Shown: piece after piece, positions 55,077-63,119 of the stretch | Numbering within the stretch: the first letter of the stretch is position 1 | Layout of the letters: every line of letters begins with the position of its first letter | Source: Caulobacter sp. Root343 | GTDB taxonomy: Bacteria; Pseudomonadota; Alphaproteobacteria; Caulobacterales; Caulobacteraceae | DNA: 64,000 nt | Reading direction: 5' to 3' | NCBI RefSeq assembly: GCF_001425745.1 | Contig: NZ_LMDF01000006.1 | Span: 124,001-188,000 of the forward strand | Program-made: the position numbers and the translations under genes | Notes under the pieces: model-generated | Told to the model about the DNA's origin: nothing | Database searches by the model: none | What the model saw: the letters and a program-made list of their open reading frames with translations, nothing else

Positions 55077-57338
55077 TCAAGCCTCCAGCAGCGCCCGGAT
55101 CCGGCACACCACCCCTTCCGGCAGGAACTCGATCGTCGCCGAGCCGGACAGTTCCGCCGCCAGGCCGCGTTCGATCAGGCGCGAGCCGAAACCTCGGGCC
55201 GTGGGCGGCTGGACCGGCGGGCCGCCGGTTTCGGTCCAGACCAGGTCCAGCCGCGCCGCGTCGGGTTCGGGGCAGTGGTCCCAGGCAATGCGAATGCGGC
55301 CGTCGGGAGTCGACAGGGCCCCGTATTTCACCGCGTTGGTGGCCAGCTCGTGCAGGGCCATCGACAGCGACAGCGCCGTCTTGGGCGACAGGCGGATGGC
55401 CGGGCCGGAGAGCTCGAACCGCGCGTGGCCGCCGTGCAGCTCGGCCACCCGGGCGGTGACGTCGTGCAGCTCGGCGCCTTCCCAGTTCTCGCGGGTCAGC
55501 AGGTCGTGGGCCTCGGCCAGGGCGACGATGCGGCTGGAGAACGCCTCCTGGGCCTGGTCCAGCGCGCGGGCGCCATTGAAGCTCTGGGCGGCGATGGCCT
55601 GGATGGTGGCCAGGCTGTTCTTGACGCGGTGGTTCAGTTCGTTGACCAGCAGCCGCAGGTGCAGCTCGGCCCGTTTGCGGTCGGTGATGTTGACCACAGC
55701 CCCGACGAAGCGGTGCGGCTTGTCGTCGGCGCCGAAGAACACCTTGCCCTTCACGTTTACCCAGCGCTCGACGTGGTCGTCGCGGCCGATGCTGCGGAAC
55801 TCGATGGTGTAGTCGGCGCGCACGGCCGGATCCAAGGCTTGCTGCATGGCGTCGCGGACCTTGGCCTCGTCGCTGGGATGGACCCGGGCGATGAACGATT
55901 CGACGGTGAGGGACTCGTCGGGCTTGATGCCGAACATGGCGTAGCAGCGCTCCGACCAGGCCAGCTCGCCGGTGTCGAGATTGAGGTCCCAGGTGCCGAC
56001 GTCGGCCGCGTCGATGGCCAGGCGCAGGGTCTCTTCCTGGCGCAGCAGCCGTTCGACCGCCTCGCGGCGCTCGGTGACGTCCGAGACCACCCCGACGAAG
56101 CGGATCACGCGGTCGCCGTCGAAGAAGGCCCGGCCGAACACCTCGACCCAGCGCAGGGCCCCGTCGCCGCCGCGATGGATGCGGTATTCGAGATTGATCA
56201 TGCCCGGGCCCGCCGGGTCCATCGCCGCCGCCACCGCGGCTTGGACCTTCGGCAGATCGTCGGGATGCAGCAGCCGCTCGAAGGTCTCCTGCGACGACGC
56301 CTCGTCCGCCGTCAGGCCGAAGATGCTGCGCGCTCGCGCGTCCCAGTACCGCTGGTTCAGATAGGGCTTGTGGTCCCAACGGCCCATGCCGGCGGCCTGG
56401 GCGGCGAGGTCCAGGTCTATGCGCACCGCCGCCAGTTCGGACTCGACCCGCTTGCGCTCGGTGATGTCGACGATGACGCCGGTGTTGCGGGCCGGCTGGC
56501 CGTCGGCGTCCAGATAGGCGCGGCCGCGGGTGAAGACCCAGCGCACCGAGCCGTCGGCCTGGACCAGGCGGTATTCCTCCGAGAAGTCGCCGCCTTCGCT
56601 GGCGGCCTTCAAGGCGACGTCGCGGACGCGGTCGCGGTCGTCGGGATGGACGGCGGGGGTGAAGCTGTCGGCGGGCAGGCCGGCCGAGGCGAACTCGGGC
56701 GAGACGTTGTGCAGCTCGGCGTAGCGGGCGTCGGCATAGACCTTGTTGGCCTTGATGTCCCACTCCCAGGCCCCGACCCCGGCGACCTCGCGGGCCAGGG
56801 CGTAGCGTTCCTGGGCGCTGCGCAAGGTCTTCTCGGCCTGGATGGTGCGAGAGATCTCGACCGCGGTGATCAGCACCCCGCCGATCCCGTTGGCCGCCGT
56901 CGTGTCGGGCACCGGGCTGTAGCTGACGGTGAAATAGCCCTTTTCCGGGACCCCGTTCCGGGTCACCCACAGCGGCAGCTTCTCGAACGCGAAGCCGCCG
57001 CTGGCGCCGCTGAGGATGTCCTCGTGCAGCGAGCGGATCGAGGCCTCGAAGTCGGGGGCGGTGTCCTTGAGCAGCACGCCCAGCGCTTGGGGATGGTGCA
57101 CGTCGAGCGCCGGGGCGTAGGCGTCGTTGTAGATCAGGACCAGCTCGGGTCCCCAGCGCAGCGCCATCGGGAAGTTGGTGGCCAGGATCATGTCGGTGGC
57201 CAGGCGCAGGGCGGGCGACCAGGACTCGATCGGGCCCAGCGGCGTCGCCGACCAGTCGAACGCCCGCACGCGCTCGGCCATCTCGCCGCCGGCGACGCGA
57301 GTCAGTACAGGCGTGGCGCGGTGCTTGCCGTCGCCCAT
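55077..57338 (-). CDS. Multi-PAS sensor histidine kinase, HWE family
   Basis: 753 aa from ATG 57338 (MGDGKHRATP); longer frames begin at 57398 without support. There is no membrane segment. An N-terminal GAF/PAS-like module (DWSATPLGPIESWSPALRLA) is followed by at least three PAS-PAC units, each ending in a PAC-like sequence (NTGVIVDITERKR, FVGVVSDVTERRE, FVGAVVNITDRKR). The kinase core has the phosphorylated His in NELNHRVKNSLATIQAIA, MALHELATNAVKYGAL, and the HWE-type Trp-Glu in LVWTETGGPPV. PAS proteins of this class often sense light or redox. No response regulator is adjacent. Confidence 0.92.
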   Translation of the reverse strand: MGDGKHRATPVLTRVAGGEMAERVRAFDWSATPLGPIESWSPALRLATDMILATNFPMALRWGPELVLIYNDAYAPALDVHHPQALGVLLKDTAPDFEASIRSLHEDILSGASGGFAFEKLPLWVTRNGVPEKGYFTVSYSPVPDTTAANGIGGVLITAVEISRTIQAEKTLRSAQERYALAREVAGVGAWEWDIKANKVYADARYAELHNVSPEFASAGLPADSFTPAVHPDDRDRVRDVALKAASEGGDFSEEYRLVQADGSVRWVFTRGRAYLDADGQPARNTGVIVDITERKRVESELAAVRIDLDLAAQAAGMGRWDHKPYLNQRYWDARARSIFGLTADEASSQETFERLLHPDDLPKVQAAVAAAMDPAGPGMINLEYRIHRGGDGALRWVEVFGRAFFDGDRVIRFVGVVSDVTERREAVERLLRQEETLRLAIDAADVGTWDLNLDTGELAWSERCYAMFGIKPDESLTVESFIARVHPSDEAKVRDAMQQALDPAVRADYTIEFRSIGRDDHVERWVNVKGKVFFGADDKPHRFVGAVVNITDRKRAELHLRLLVNELNHRVKNSLATIQAIAAQSFNGARALDQAQEAFSSRIVALAEAHDLLTRENWEGAELHDVTARVAELHGGHARFELSGPAIRLSPKTALSLSMALHELATNAVKYGALSTPDGRIRIAWDHCPEPDAARLDLVWTETGGPPVQPPTARGFGSRLIERGLAAELSGSATIEFLPEGVVCRIRALLEA

Positions 57339-57441
57339 CGCATTGGTCCCCCATCCGATCATCGGACCGGCCCAGGTCATGGTGAACCCATAGACCAAGC
57401 GGACACAAGCTGCGCTGTAACGAAAGGACGCACCTAAACGA

Positions 57442-57465
57442 ACGGGGCGACTTTCGCCGCCCCGT
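57442..57465. terminator. Hairpin between rhlE and the HWE kinase gene
   Basis: ACGGGGCG and CGCCCCGT form a perfect 8-bp stem with an 8-nt loop. The clean T-run (GTTTTTA) is on the plus strand, whereas both flanking genes are on the minus strand, where the tail is only TCGTTTAGG. It may end rhlE weakly or block antisense transcription. Confidence 0.5.
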
Positions 57466-57493
57466 TTTTACAACCTATTGTAATCGTGTCTGT

Positions 57494-59029
57494 TTATTCG
57501 ATCGGCGACCAGCGCTTCTCGGGCGCCGCGGCGTCGCGCTTCGGGCCTCGGAAATCGTTCCGGGCGCCGCCGGGCTTTTGACCCTGGCCGGCGCCGCGAC
57601 CTTGACGTTGCGGGCCCTTGCCCTGGGCCGACTGCCCGCCGGCCGAGCGACCACCGCCGCCACCGCCGCCGCCATTGCCGCCGCCGCCATTGCGATTGCG
57701 GCCGCGATTGCGGCGCAGCTCGGACGGGACGTTGTTGCGCGGATCGGCCGCGCGCGGATCGACGTACTTCTCGGCCGGGACCAGCTTGTCGGCGACGGCG
57801 GCCGCGGCGGCCAGCTGCTTGTCGTTGCGGCGGTCGAAGCTCGGGATCGTCTGGCGGGTGGCCTTCTGGATGTCCTTCAGCAGGTTACGCTCGTCGTCGG
57901 CGCAGAAGCTGATGGCGATGCCGTCCTTGCCCTTGCGGGCGGTGCGGCCGATCCGGTGGACATAGGCCTCCGGCACGTTGGGCAGCTCGTAGTTGATCAC
58001 GTGGCTGACGTCGTTGACGTCGATGCCGCGCGCGGCGATGTCGGTGGCGACCATGGCCCGCATCTCACCGGCCTTGAAGGCGGCGAGGGCGCGCTCGCGC
58101 TGGCCCTGGGTCTTGTCGCCGTGGATCGAGGCGGCCTCGATGCCGGCGGCGTTCAGGTACTTGGCCACCCGGTCGGCGCCGCGCTTGGTGCGGGTGAAGA
58201 CGATGGTGCGCGAGAAGCTGGAGTCGGCGAACAGCTCGGCCAGCAGCGGACGCTTGCGCTGGGCCTCGATGAACAGCACGCGCTGGTCGATGCGCTCGAC
58301 CGTGGTGGCTTGCGGGGCGACCGAGACCTGGACCGGATCCTTCAGCAGCTCACCGGCCAGCCGACCGATCTCGGTCGGCATGGTGGCCGAGAAGAACAGG
58401 TTCTGGCGGTTCTTGGACATCTGGCTGGCGATCTTGCGGATCGGCACCACGAAGCCCAGGTCCAGCATCTGGTCGGCTTCGTCGAGGACGAAGATCTCGA
58501 CGCCGGAGACGCTGGCGGACTTCTCGGCCATGTGGTCCATCAGGCGGCCGGGGGTGGCGACCAGCACGTCGACGCCGGCGGCCAGGGCCTTCATCTGCGG
58601 GCCGTACTTCACGCCGCCGTAGACCGTGGCCACGCTCAGGCCCATGTGGACGGCGTAAGCCTTGAAGTTGTCGGCGATCTGGGTGGCGAGTTCGCGGGTC
58701 GGGGAGAGGACCAGGCAGCGGAAGCCGCGACGCGGCGCCGGCATGCGGTTCTCGGCCAGGCGCTGTAGGATCGGCAGGGCGAAGGCGGCGGTCTTGCCGG
58801 TGCCCGTCTGGGCGATGCCCAGCAGGTCCTTGCCTTGCAGGACGACCGGGATGGCCTGGGCCTGGATCGGCGTCGGCTCCTTGTAGCCCTTCTCGGCGAG
58901 GGCCTTCAGGAGCGGCTTGGCCAGGCCAAGGTCGGAGAATTGAGTCAAGTGAGTCGGTCTTTCATGTGCGCCGAGCTCGGGCCCATGCGTCCTCGCACGG
59001 CTTGCCCCTCGGCCGGAGTATTTCGCCAT
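57494..59029 (-). CDS. rhlE: DEAD-box ATP-dependent RNA helicase RhlE
   Basis: 511 aa from ATG 59029, which has GGGAG nine bases upstream; TTG 58948 would give the more usual MTQFSDLGLAKPLL start, and both are possible. Motifs: Q motif YKEPTPIQAQAIPVVL, AQTGTGKTAAFALP (I), PTRELATQ (Ia), VLDEADQML (DEAD), FSATM (III), and HRIGRTARKGK (VI). The C-terminal tail is basic and Gly/Asn-rich (RNRGRNRNGGGGNGGGGGGG) and should bind RNA. In alphaproteobacteria RhlE acts in cold adaptation and the degradosome. The leader contains two hairpins. Confidence 0.95.
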   Translation of the reverse strand: MAKYSGRGASRARTHGPELGAHERPTHLTQFSDLGLAKPLLKALAEKGYKEPTPIQAQAIPVVLQGKDLLGIAQTGTGKTAAFALPILQRLAENRMPAPRRGFRCLVLSPTRELATQIADNFKAYAVHMGLSVATVYGGVKYGPQMKALAAGVDVLVATPGRLMDHMAEKSASVSGVEIFVLDEADQMLDLGFVVPIRKIASQMSKNRQNLFFSATMPTEIGRLAGELLKDPVQVSVAPQATTVERIDQRVLFIEAQRKRPLLAELFADSSFSRTIVFTRTKRGADRVAKYLNAAGIEAASIHGDKTQGQRERALAAFKAGEMRAMVATDIAARGIDVNDVSHVINYELPNVPEAYVHRIGRTARKGKDGIAISFCADDERNLLKDIQKATRQTIPSFDRRNDKQLAAAAAVADKLVPAEKYVDPRAADPRNNVPSELRRNRGRNRNGGGGNGGGGGGGGRSAGGQSAQGKGPQRQGRGAGQGQKPGGARNDFRGPKRDAAAPEKRWSPIE

Positions 59030-59056
59030 CGCGAAATGCTCCCGGTTTAGACTTTC

Positions 59057-59090
59057 AGAGCCCTTTGGCTCTTTGGTCGGGGAGCGCCCC
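59057..59090 (-). promoter_or_regulatory. Structured leader of rhlE (two stem-loops)
   Basis: On the minus strand GGGG-cgct-CCCC (59090-59079) is followed by AGAGCC-aaag-GGCTCT (59072-59057), both perfect stems. They end 27 bases before the rhlE ATG in a roughly 270-bp leader. This could control translation, for example with temperature. Confidence 0.4.
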
Positions 59091-59298
59091 GCGTGCACGG
59101 GCGATCTGATGAGAATCTCTTCAGGGCGCTCGACAGGCTGGTCCGAAAACGGACCGTCACGCGGCTGGAGCACCGATAGCGCCAATGGGGCGCGAGGCCG
59201 ATATCGGTTATTGCGGTGCGAAAGTCAAGGATCGCGGCGCAGCATGCCCGGAACGGCCAATCCGCCGCACCCTTGTGAGCTCTGCTCCGACGCCGCCG

Positions 59299-59754
59299 CT
59301 AGCGATCGCCGCCGAGCGGTTCGGCCAGTCCGACGAGAATGCCCTCGGGGCCGCGGACGTAGCAGAGCCGATACGCGTTCTCGTACTGAACCACTTCGCC
59401 GACCAGCGTCGCGCCGTGCTTGCCAAGCCTGGCGAGGGTTTCGTCGAGGTCGCTCACCGCGAACATGGCGCGAAGGTAGCCGAGCGCATTCACCGGAGCG
59501 TCGCGGTGATCGGCGACGACGGCCGGGGCGAGAAATCGCGAGAGCTCGAGGCGGCTGTGGCCGTCGGGCGTGACCATCATGGCGATCTCGACGCGCTGGT
59601 CACCCAGCCCCGTGATCCGCCCGGCCCATTCGCCTTCGACCATGCCCCGCCCCTCGAACGTCAAGCCGAGCTCGGTGAAGAACGCGATGGCGTCGTCGAG
59701 GGACTCCACGACGATGCCGACGTTGTCCATGCGGAGCAGTTTGCTTCTGGTCAT
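59299..59754 (-). CDS. VOC family (glyoxalase-like) protein
   Basis: 151 aa. The first module is LRMDNVGIVVESLDDAIAFF then ELGLTFEGRGMVEGEWAG with VEIAMMVTPDGHSRLELSRF; the second is YLRAMFAVSDLDETLARLGK and ends RLCYVRGPEGILVGLAEPLG with a Glu at the usual last metal position. Its ATG lies 28 bp after the stop of the 77-aa immunity-like gene, so it may be cotranscribed with the toxin pair, but the VOC fold gives no hint of a role there. Confidence 0.87.
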   Translation of the reverse strand: MTRSKLLRMDNVGIVVESLDDAIAFFTELGLTFEGRGMVEGEWAGRITGLGDQRVEIAMMVTPDGHSRLELSRFLAPAVVADHRDAPVNALGYLRAMFAVSDLDETLARLGKHGATLVGEVVQYENAYRLCYVRGPEGILVGLAEPLGGDR

Positions 59755-59782
59755 GACTTCGGTCGTGTCCCTGGCGACGGTG

Positions 59783-60016
59783 TCAGCGGCCGGACGGCAG
59801 CCATTCTTCGGCCGGCGTCAGGGACGGGTCGGCGGCGCGGCGTTCCGTATAGAGCGTGTCCAGCTCGGCGGCGGCGACCTGCATGTCGAACAGGCGCTGG
59901 CTCTCCTCGTCGATCTCGTCCTGGTCGGCAAAGGTCTGGATCGCGGCCTTGGTCCGCTCGATCTCGACGGCCAGGGCGTACATGGCCAGGGTCAGCGTAT
60001 TGGTGGAGATCTCCAT
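59783..60016 (-). CDS. Tsi2-like immunity protein / antitoxin
   Basis: 77 aa, exactly the length I recall for Pseudomonas Tsi2. The sequence is two long acidic helices: TNTLTLAMYALAVEIERTKA and EESQRLFDMQVAAAELDTLY, joined by FADQDEIDE, with a short tail SLTPAEEWLPSGR. The opening M-x-[I/L]-x3-TL-x2-A pattern and the two-helix spacing match Tsi2, which binds and neutralises Tse2. The gene begins 9 bp after the toxin stop, with TAGGAG overlapping that stop as ribosome binding site, so the pair is coupled. The family call rests on memory of Tsi2, not on a search. Confidence 0.7.
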   Translation of the reverse strand: MEISTNTLTLAMYALAVEIERTKAAIQTFADQDEIDEESQRLFDMQVAAAELDTLYTERRAADPSLTPAEEWLPSGR

Positions 60017-60025
60017 GCGCGGCTC

Positions 60026-60520
60026 CTAGACCTCGGCCTTGCTGAGCTTGGCGTTCAGTTCGTTCAGCCAGACCTGGTACAGCGACAGCGGCATGTCGTC
60101 CTTTGGGGCGATCGTATAGTGGATGCCCCGCTCCTCGTTCGTGCCGTCCTGGGTGACGGCCAGGGCGACCGGAATGTCGGTGTCCCTGGGCAAGCGGTAC
60201 CATGTCATCGACGGCATGGTCACCTTGCTGAAGGTCGACACGCCGCGATAGTCGCCGCGCATCGTGCGGCAGCCCTTGACCCACTTTTCCTCGACGATGC
60301 CGCCCTCGGCCTTCTCGATCTGCCGCATGAAGACCTGGACGTCGGGCAGTCGAGGCGGTCCACTTTTCCGGGTGAAGCCAGGATTGGGATAGAGAACCGG
60401 TGTTCCCTTGCGTTCCTCGGTCGACGTCTGGCCGCGATAGAGATCTCGGGGCGTCTTGTCGTCGAAATAGAACGCCAGTTTGTTGGCGGCCTTGTAGATG
60501 TTCTTGAGATCGTCCGACAT
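60026..60520 (-). CDS. Tse2-like ADP-ribosyltransferase-fold toxin
   Basis: 164 aa from ATG 60520 with AGAGGTGACG upstream; Tse2 is 158 aa. Landmarks shared in the same order with Pseudomonas Tse2 are DLYRG (26-30), a GxPxRxPD-like segment (GPPRLPD, 54-60), RGVSTF (92-97), WYRLPRDTDIP (107-117) and HYTIAP (134-139). The spacing between TDIP and HYTI is 16 residues here and 17 in Tse2 as I recall it. Tse2 is a cytoplasm-acting, growth-arresting effector delivered by type VI secretion. No signal peptide, VgrG, Hcp or PAAR gene is present here. The immunity-like gene follows immediately. Confidence 0.75.
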   Translation of the reverse strand: MSDDLKNIYKAANKLAFYFDDKTPRDLYRGQTSTEERKGTPVLYPNPGFTRKSGPPRLPDVQVFMRQIEKAEGGIVEEKWVKGCRTMRGDYRGVSTFSKVTMPSMTWYRLPRDTDIPVALAVTQDGTNEERGIHYTIAPKDDMPLSLYQVWLNELNAKLSKAEV

Positions 60521-60565
60521 CGTCACCTCTGGAACACTGAGAACGTTCAGCGCGGGCCCCCAGGT

Positions 60566-60591
60566 CGCGTGTATTGATGATATTGCACGCG
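60566..60591. promoter_or_regulatory. Inverted repeat in the toxin-immunity promoter
   Basis: CGCGTG (60566-60571) and CACGCG (60586-60591) flank an AT-rich 14-bp core (TATTGATGATATTG) in the 162-bp gap between the toxin and the divergent mutT. The AT-rich core contrasts with the surrounding GC-rich DNA and may hold the promoter -10 region, with the arms as operator. Confidence 0.45.
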
Positions 60592-60682
60592 CAGGACGCA
60601 TTTTGAAGCCTCGAACCGGAACGCGCGGAAATTTCGTGGCGGTCGGTTGCCAACAGCGGGAAACCTCGCGACACCCGCATCC

Positions 60683-61087
60683 ATGACCAAGCCGACCGTC
60701 CTCGTCGCCGCCGCCGCCCTGATCGATGTCGACGGGCGGGTGCTGATCTGCCAACGCCCCGAGGGCAAGCAGCTGGCCGGCCTGTGGGAGTTTCCGGGCG
60801 GCAAGGTCGAGCCGGGCGAGACGCCGGAGGAATGCCTGATCCGCGAACTGCAGGAGGAACTGGGGATCACCGTCGCCCAGGCCTGCCTGGCCCCGTTCGT
60901 GTTCGCGTCGCACGGTTACGAGTCTTTTCACCTCCTGATGCCACTCTACCTGCTGCGTCGATGGGACGGTCAGGTGACGCGCAAGGAACACGAGGCGCTG
61001 GCATGGGTGAAGCCCGACAAACTCGCGGACTATCCGATGCCGCCGGCCGACGTTCCTCTGGTCGCCTGGCTGCGCGACCTGCTCTGA
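60683..61087 (+). CDS. mutT: Nudix hydrolase MutT (8-oxo-dGTP diphosphatase type)
   Basis: 134 aa from ATG 60683. The Nudix box GGKVEPGETPEECLIRELQE followed by ELGI is complete, and GLWEFPGGK precedes it as in MutT. The C-terminal helix EHEALAWVKPDKLADYPMPP is typical of MutT and of the (deoxy)nucleoside triphosphate pyrophosphohydrolases. It cleanses oxidised nucleotides. Its TGA overlaps the CTG that appears to start a small pilin reading frame. It is divergent from the Tse2-like gene. Confidence 0.92.
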   Translation: MTKPTVLVAAAALIDVDGRVLICQRPEGKQLAGLWEFPGGKVEPGETPEECLIRELQEELGITVAQACLAPFVFASHGYESFHLLMPLYLLRRWDGQVTRKEHEALAWVKPDKLADYPMPPADVPLVAWLRDLL

Positions 61088-61242
61088 AGACCTTCTGGCG
61101 TGACGACAGCGGCGCGACCGCCGTCGAGCTGGGCGTCCTCGTCGCGCTGATCGCTCTCGTCATCGTCGGCGGGATGTCGGCCCTCAGCGGCAATATGAGC
61201 AAGATGTTCGACAAGGCCTCGACGGCCATCGCGGGCACCTAA
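61084..61242 (+). CDS. Flp/PilA-type pilin with CTG start, overlapping mutT
   Basis: 52 aa in a frame whose first plausible codon is CTG at 61084, overlapping the mutT stop (CTGA). The sequence KTFWRDDSGATAVELGVLVA then LIALVIVGGMSALSGNMSKM and FDKASTAIAGT is the classic Flp prepilin: a short charged leader, the Gly-Ala prepilin peptidase site with Glu five residues on (G-ATAVE), and one hydrophobic helix. Flp pilins usually begin MKTF-, so the CTG replaces ATG. It is probably made by translational coupling to mutT or is a decaying paralogue of pilA. The usual Tyr after Glu is Leu here. Confidence 0.7.
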   Translation: MKTFWRDDSGATAVELGVLVALIALVIVGGMSALSGNMSKMFDKASTAIAGT

Positions 61243-61249
61243 ATCCTCT

Positions 61250-61382
61250 TCCTTCTCCCCTTGCGGGAGAAGGTGTCAGCGAAGCTGACGGATGAGGGGT
61301 TGATAGGCCTGTCCGGATAGCGGAGCGCGACCCCTCACCCGACCCGCTTCGCGGGCCACCCTCTCCCGCAAGGGGAGAGGGA
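61250..61382. repeat. Inverted-repeat element family G, copy 2
   Basis: Left arm CTTCTCCCCTTGCGGGAGAAG, right arm CCTCTCCCGCAAGGGGAGAG, with GATGAGGGGTT and CCCCTCACCC as inner inverted copies. It fills the gap between the pilin frame and the convergent methyltransferase gene, whose TGA complement starts at 61383. Confidence 0.85.
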
Positions 61383-62297
61383 TCATGGGGTGGGTTTGTC
61401 CCCCGCCGGCTGTTCCTTGACGCCCAGGGCGTCGGCCAACCGCATCTTCGCCGAGCCGGGCCGCAGTGGCTTCTGCTGGCTGTCGTGCGGGGCCCAGCCG
61501 GTCACCGAGACGATCTCGAACGTCGCCGGCACGCGGCCGTCGGCTTCGGCGAAGCGCTCGACATAGAGCTCCATCGCCCGGAACAGCACCTTGCGGCCCA
61601 GCGGCTTGCGCGAGCGGTCCAGCAGCACGCTGGTCTCGCCCATGGCCCGCAGGTCCTGCATCAGCTTGATGGGATGGGCGTAGCGGACCTTGACCCGGTC
61701 GACGTCGGCGACGGGCAAGGCGAAGCCGGCCCGCTGCAGCAGGCCCGCCGCGTCGATGGCGTCGGCGAACGGCGAGACTCGCATCGAGGCGCCGCCGACC
61801 AGCTCGGCCTCGGCCGCCAGCAGGCACTGGCGCAGCTCGGTCAGGGTGGCCCCGCCGAAGATCGCGCCCAGGAACAGGCCGTCGGGCCGCAGGGCGCGGC
61901 GGATCTGGATCAGCGCGCCGACCAGGTCGTTGGTCCAGTGCAGGGACAGGGTCGAGACCACCAGGTCCAGGGTCGCGTCGCCGAACGGCAGGCGCTCCTC
62001 GTCGGCGACGACGCGGAGCGTGTCACGGCCGGCCAGCATCCGCCCCGACAGGTCGGTCTCGATCAGCGTATCGATGTTGGCGCGGGCGTCGCTGTCGCTC
62101 AACGCTTTGAAAAAATGGCCGTTTCTCGCGCCGAGGTCGACGGCGACCGGAAAGCGTCGCAGGATCGTCTCCAGCCGCATGACCAGGTCCTGGGCCGTCC
62201 GCGCCTTGAGAAAGTCGGCGGACGCGAAGGCGGGCGCGGCGCGGTCGAGGCGGGCGCGGTGCAGGGCGCGGTCGAACAGGAGGGGCGAGGCGGTCAT
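61383..62297 (-). CDS. Class I SAM methyltransferase, BioC / NDUFAF5-like
   Basis: 304 aa from ATG 62297. N-terminal LLFDRALHRARLDRAAPAFA is the family start, then SAM motif I VAVDLGARNGHFFKAL, motif II region LPFGDATLDLVVSTLSLHW (BioC-like) and LRPDGLFLGAIFGG. The C-terminal part RYAHPIKLMQDLRAMGETSV is typical of the mitochondrial NDUFAF5/alphaproteobacterial group, whose human member hydroxylates a complex I subunit. A malonyl-ACP methyltransferase role is the alternative. It is divergent from comF. Confidence 0.88.
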   Translation of the reverse strand: MTASPLLFDRALHRARLDRAAPAFASADFLKARTAQDLVMRLETILRRFPVAVDLGARNGHFFKALSDSDARANIDTLIETDLSGRMLAGRDTLRVVADEERLPFGDATLDLVVSTLSLHWTNDLVGALIQIRRALRPDGLFLGAIFGGATLTELRQCLLAAEAELVGGASMRVSPFADAIDAAGLLQRAGFALPVADVDRVKVRYAHPIKLMQDLRAMGETSVLLDRSRKPLGRKVLFRAMELYVERFAEADGRVPATFEIVSVTGWAPHDSQQKPLRPGSAKMRLADALGVKEQPAGDKPTP

Positions 62298-62349
62298 GGG
62301 CGCGGAACATGGCGATTTCGGACCGACATGGAAAGCCGGCCCGCGTCTT

Positions 62350-63093
62350 ATGCGCGCGCATTTGACGGGGCTGGGCCGCGATCTGCTGGACCTGCTGCTG
62401 CCGCCGTCCAGCCTGGACGGGCAGGCGGCGCTGAGCGGCGGGCTGACCGCCTCGGCCTTTTCGAAGCTGACCTTTCTCGACGACCCGGTCTGCGACGGCT
62501 GCGGCTTGGCCATGCCCTATGCCGACGCCGCCCAGGAACGCTGCCCCGCCTGCCAGGCCAGGCCGAAGGCTTTCCAACGGGCGCGCGCCGCCTGCGTCTA
62601 TGACGAACACTCGCGCGAGCTGGTCCTGAAGCTGAAACACGCCGATCGCACGGACCTGGCCGGCCTGTTCGCCCGCTGGCTGTCGCGCGCCTGCGCCGAG
62701 CTGCTGGCCGAGGCCGACGCCGTGGTCCCGGTGCCGGTGCACCGCGCCCGGCTGCTGCGCCGGCGCTACAACCAGGCCGCCGAGATCGCCCGGCCGCTGG
62801 CCCGGATGGCGGAGCTGGCCTATCTGCCCGACGTCCTGACCCGCCGGCGCGACACCGCCAGCCAGGGCGGCAAGTCGGCCTCGGGCCGGCGGCGCAACGT
62901 GGCGGCGGCCTTCGTGGTCCCCGAGGCGCGGCGGGCCCAGGTGGCCGGACGACGGATCGTTCTCGTTGATGACGTGTTGACCACGGGCGCCACGGCCGAG
63001 GGATGCGCGCGAGCGCTTTTGGCGGCCGGGGCGGCGCAAGTGACGCTATCCGTCGTCGCGCGCGTTACAGAAATGCAGGCGCGTCCTATATGA
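62350..63093 (+). CDS. ComF family protein (phosphoribosyltransferase domain)
   Basis: 247 aa from ATG 62350 (MRAHLTGLGRDLLDLLLPP); an in-frame ATG at 62296 overlaps the divergent methyltransferase start codon and is less likely. A four-cysteine zinc site is formed by CDGCGLAM and CPACQARP, followed by ACVYDEHSRELVLKLKHADR and, in the PRTase domain, VVPVPVHRARLLRRRYNQAA and RIVLVDDVLTTGATAEG (the PRPP-binding loop). ComF proteins help take up and process single-stranded DNA in competent bacteria; in others the role is unknown. Confidence 0.92.
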   Translation: MRAHLTGLGRDLLDLLLPPSSLDGQAALSGGLTASAFSKLTFLDDPVCDGCGLAMPYADAAQERCPACQARPKAFQRARAACVYDEHSRELVLKLKHADRTDLAGLFARWLSRACAELLAEADAVVPVPVHRARLLRRRYNQAAEIARPLARMAELAYLPDVLTRRRDTASQGGKSASGRRRNVAAAFVVPEARRAQVAGRRIVLVDDVLTTGATAEGCARALLAAGAAQVTLSVVARVTEMQARPI

Positions 63094-63119
63094 GGACGCA
63101 CACGTCCACGAGTCGGAAC

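Noticed and set aside
59299-60520. VOC gene as a third component of the toxin system
   Set aside because: It follows closely, but its fold gives no link to Tse2/Tsi2 function and such VOC genes occur alone elsewhere in the window.
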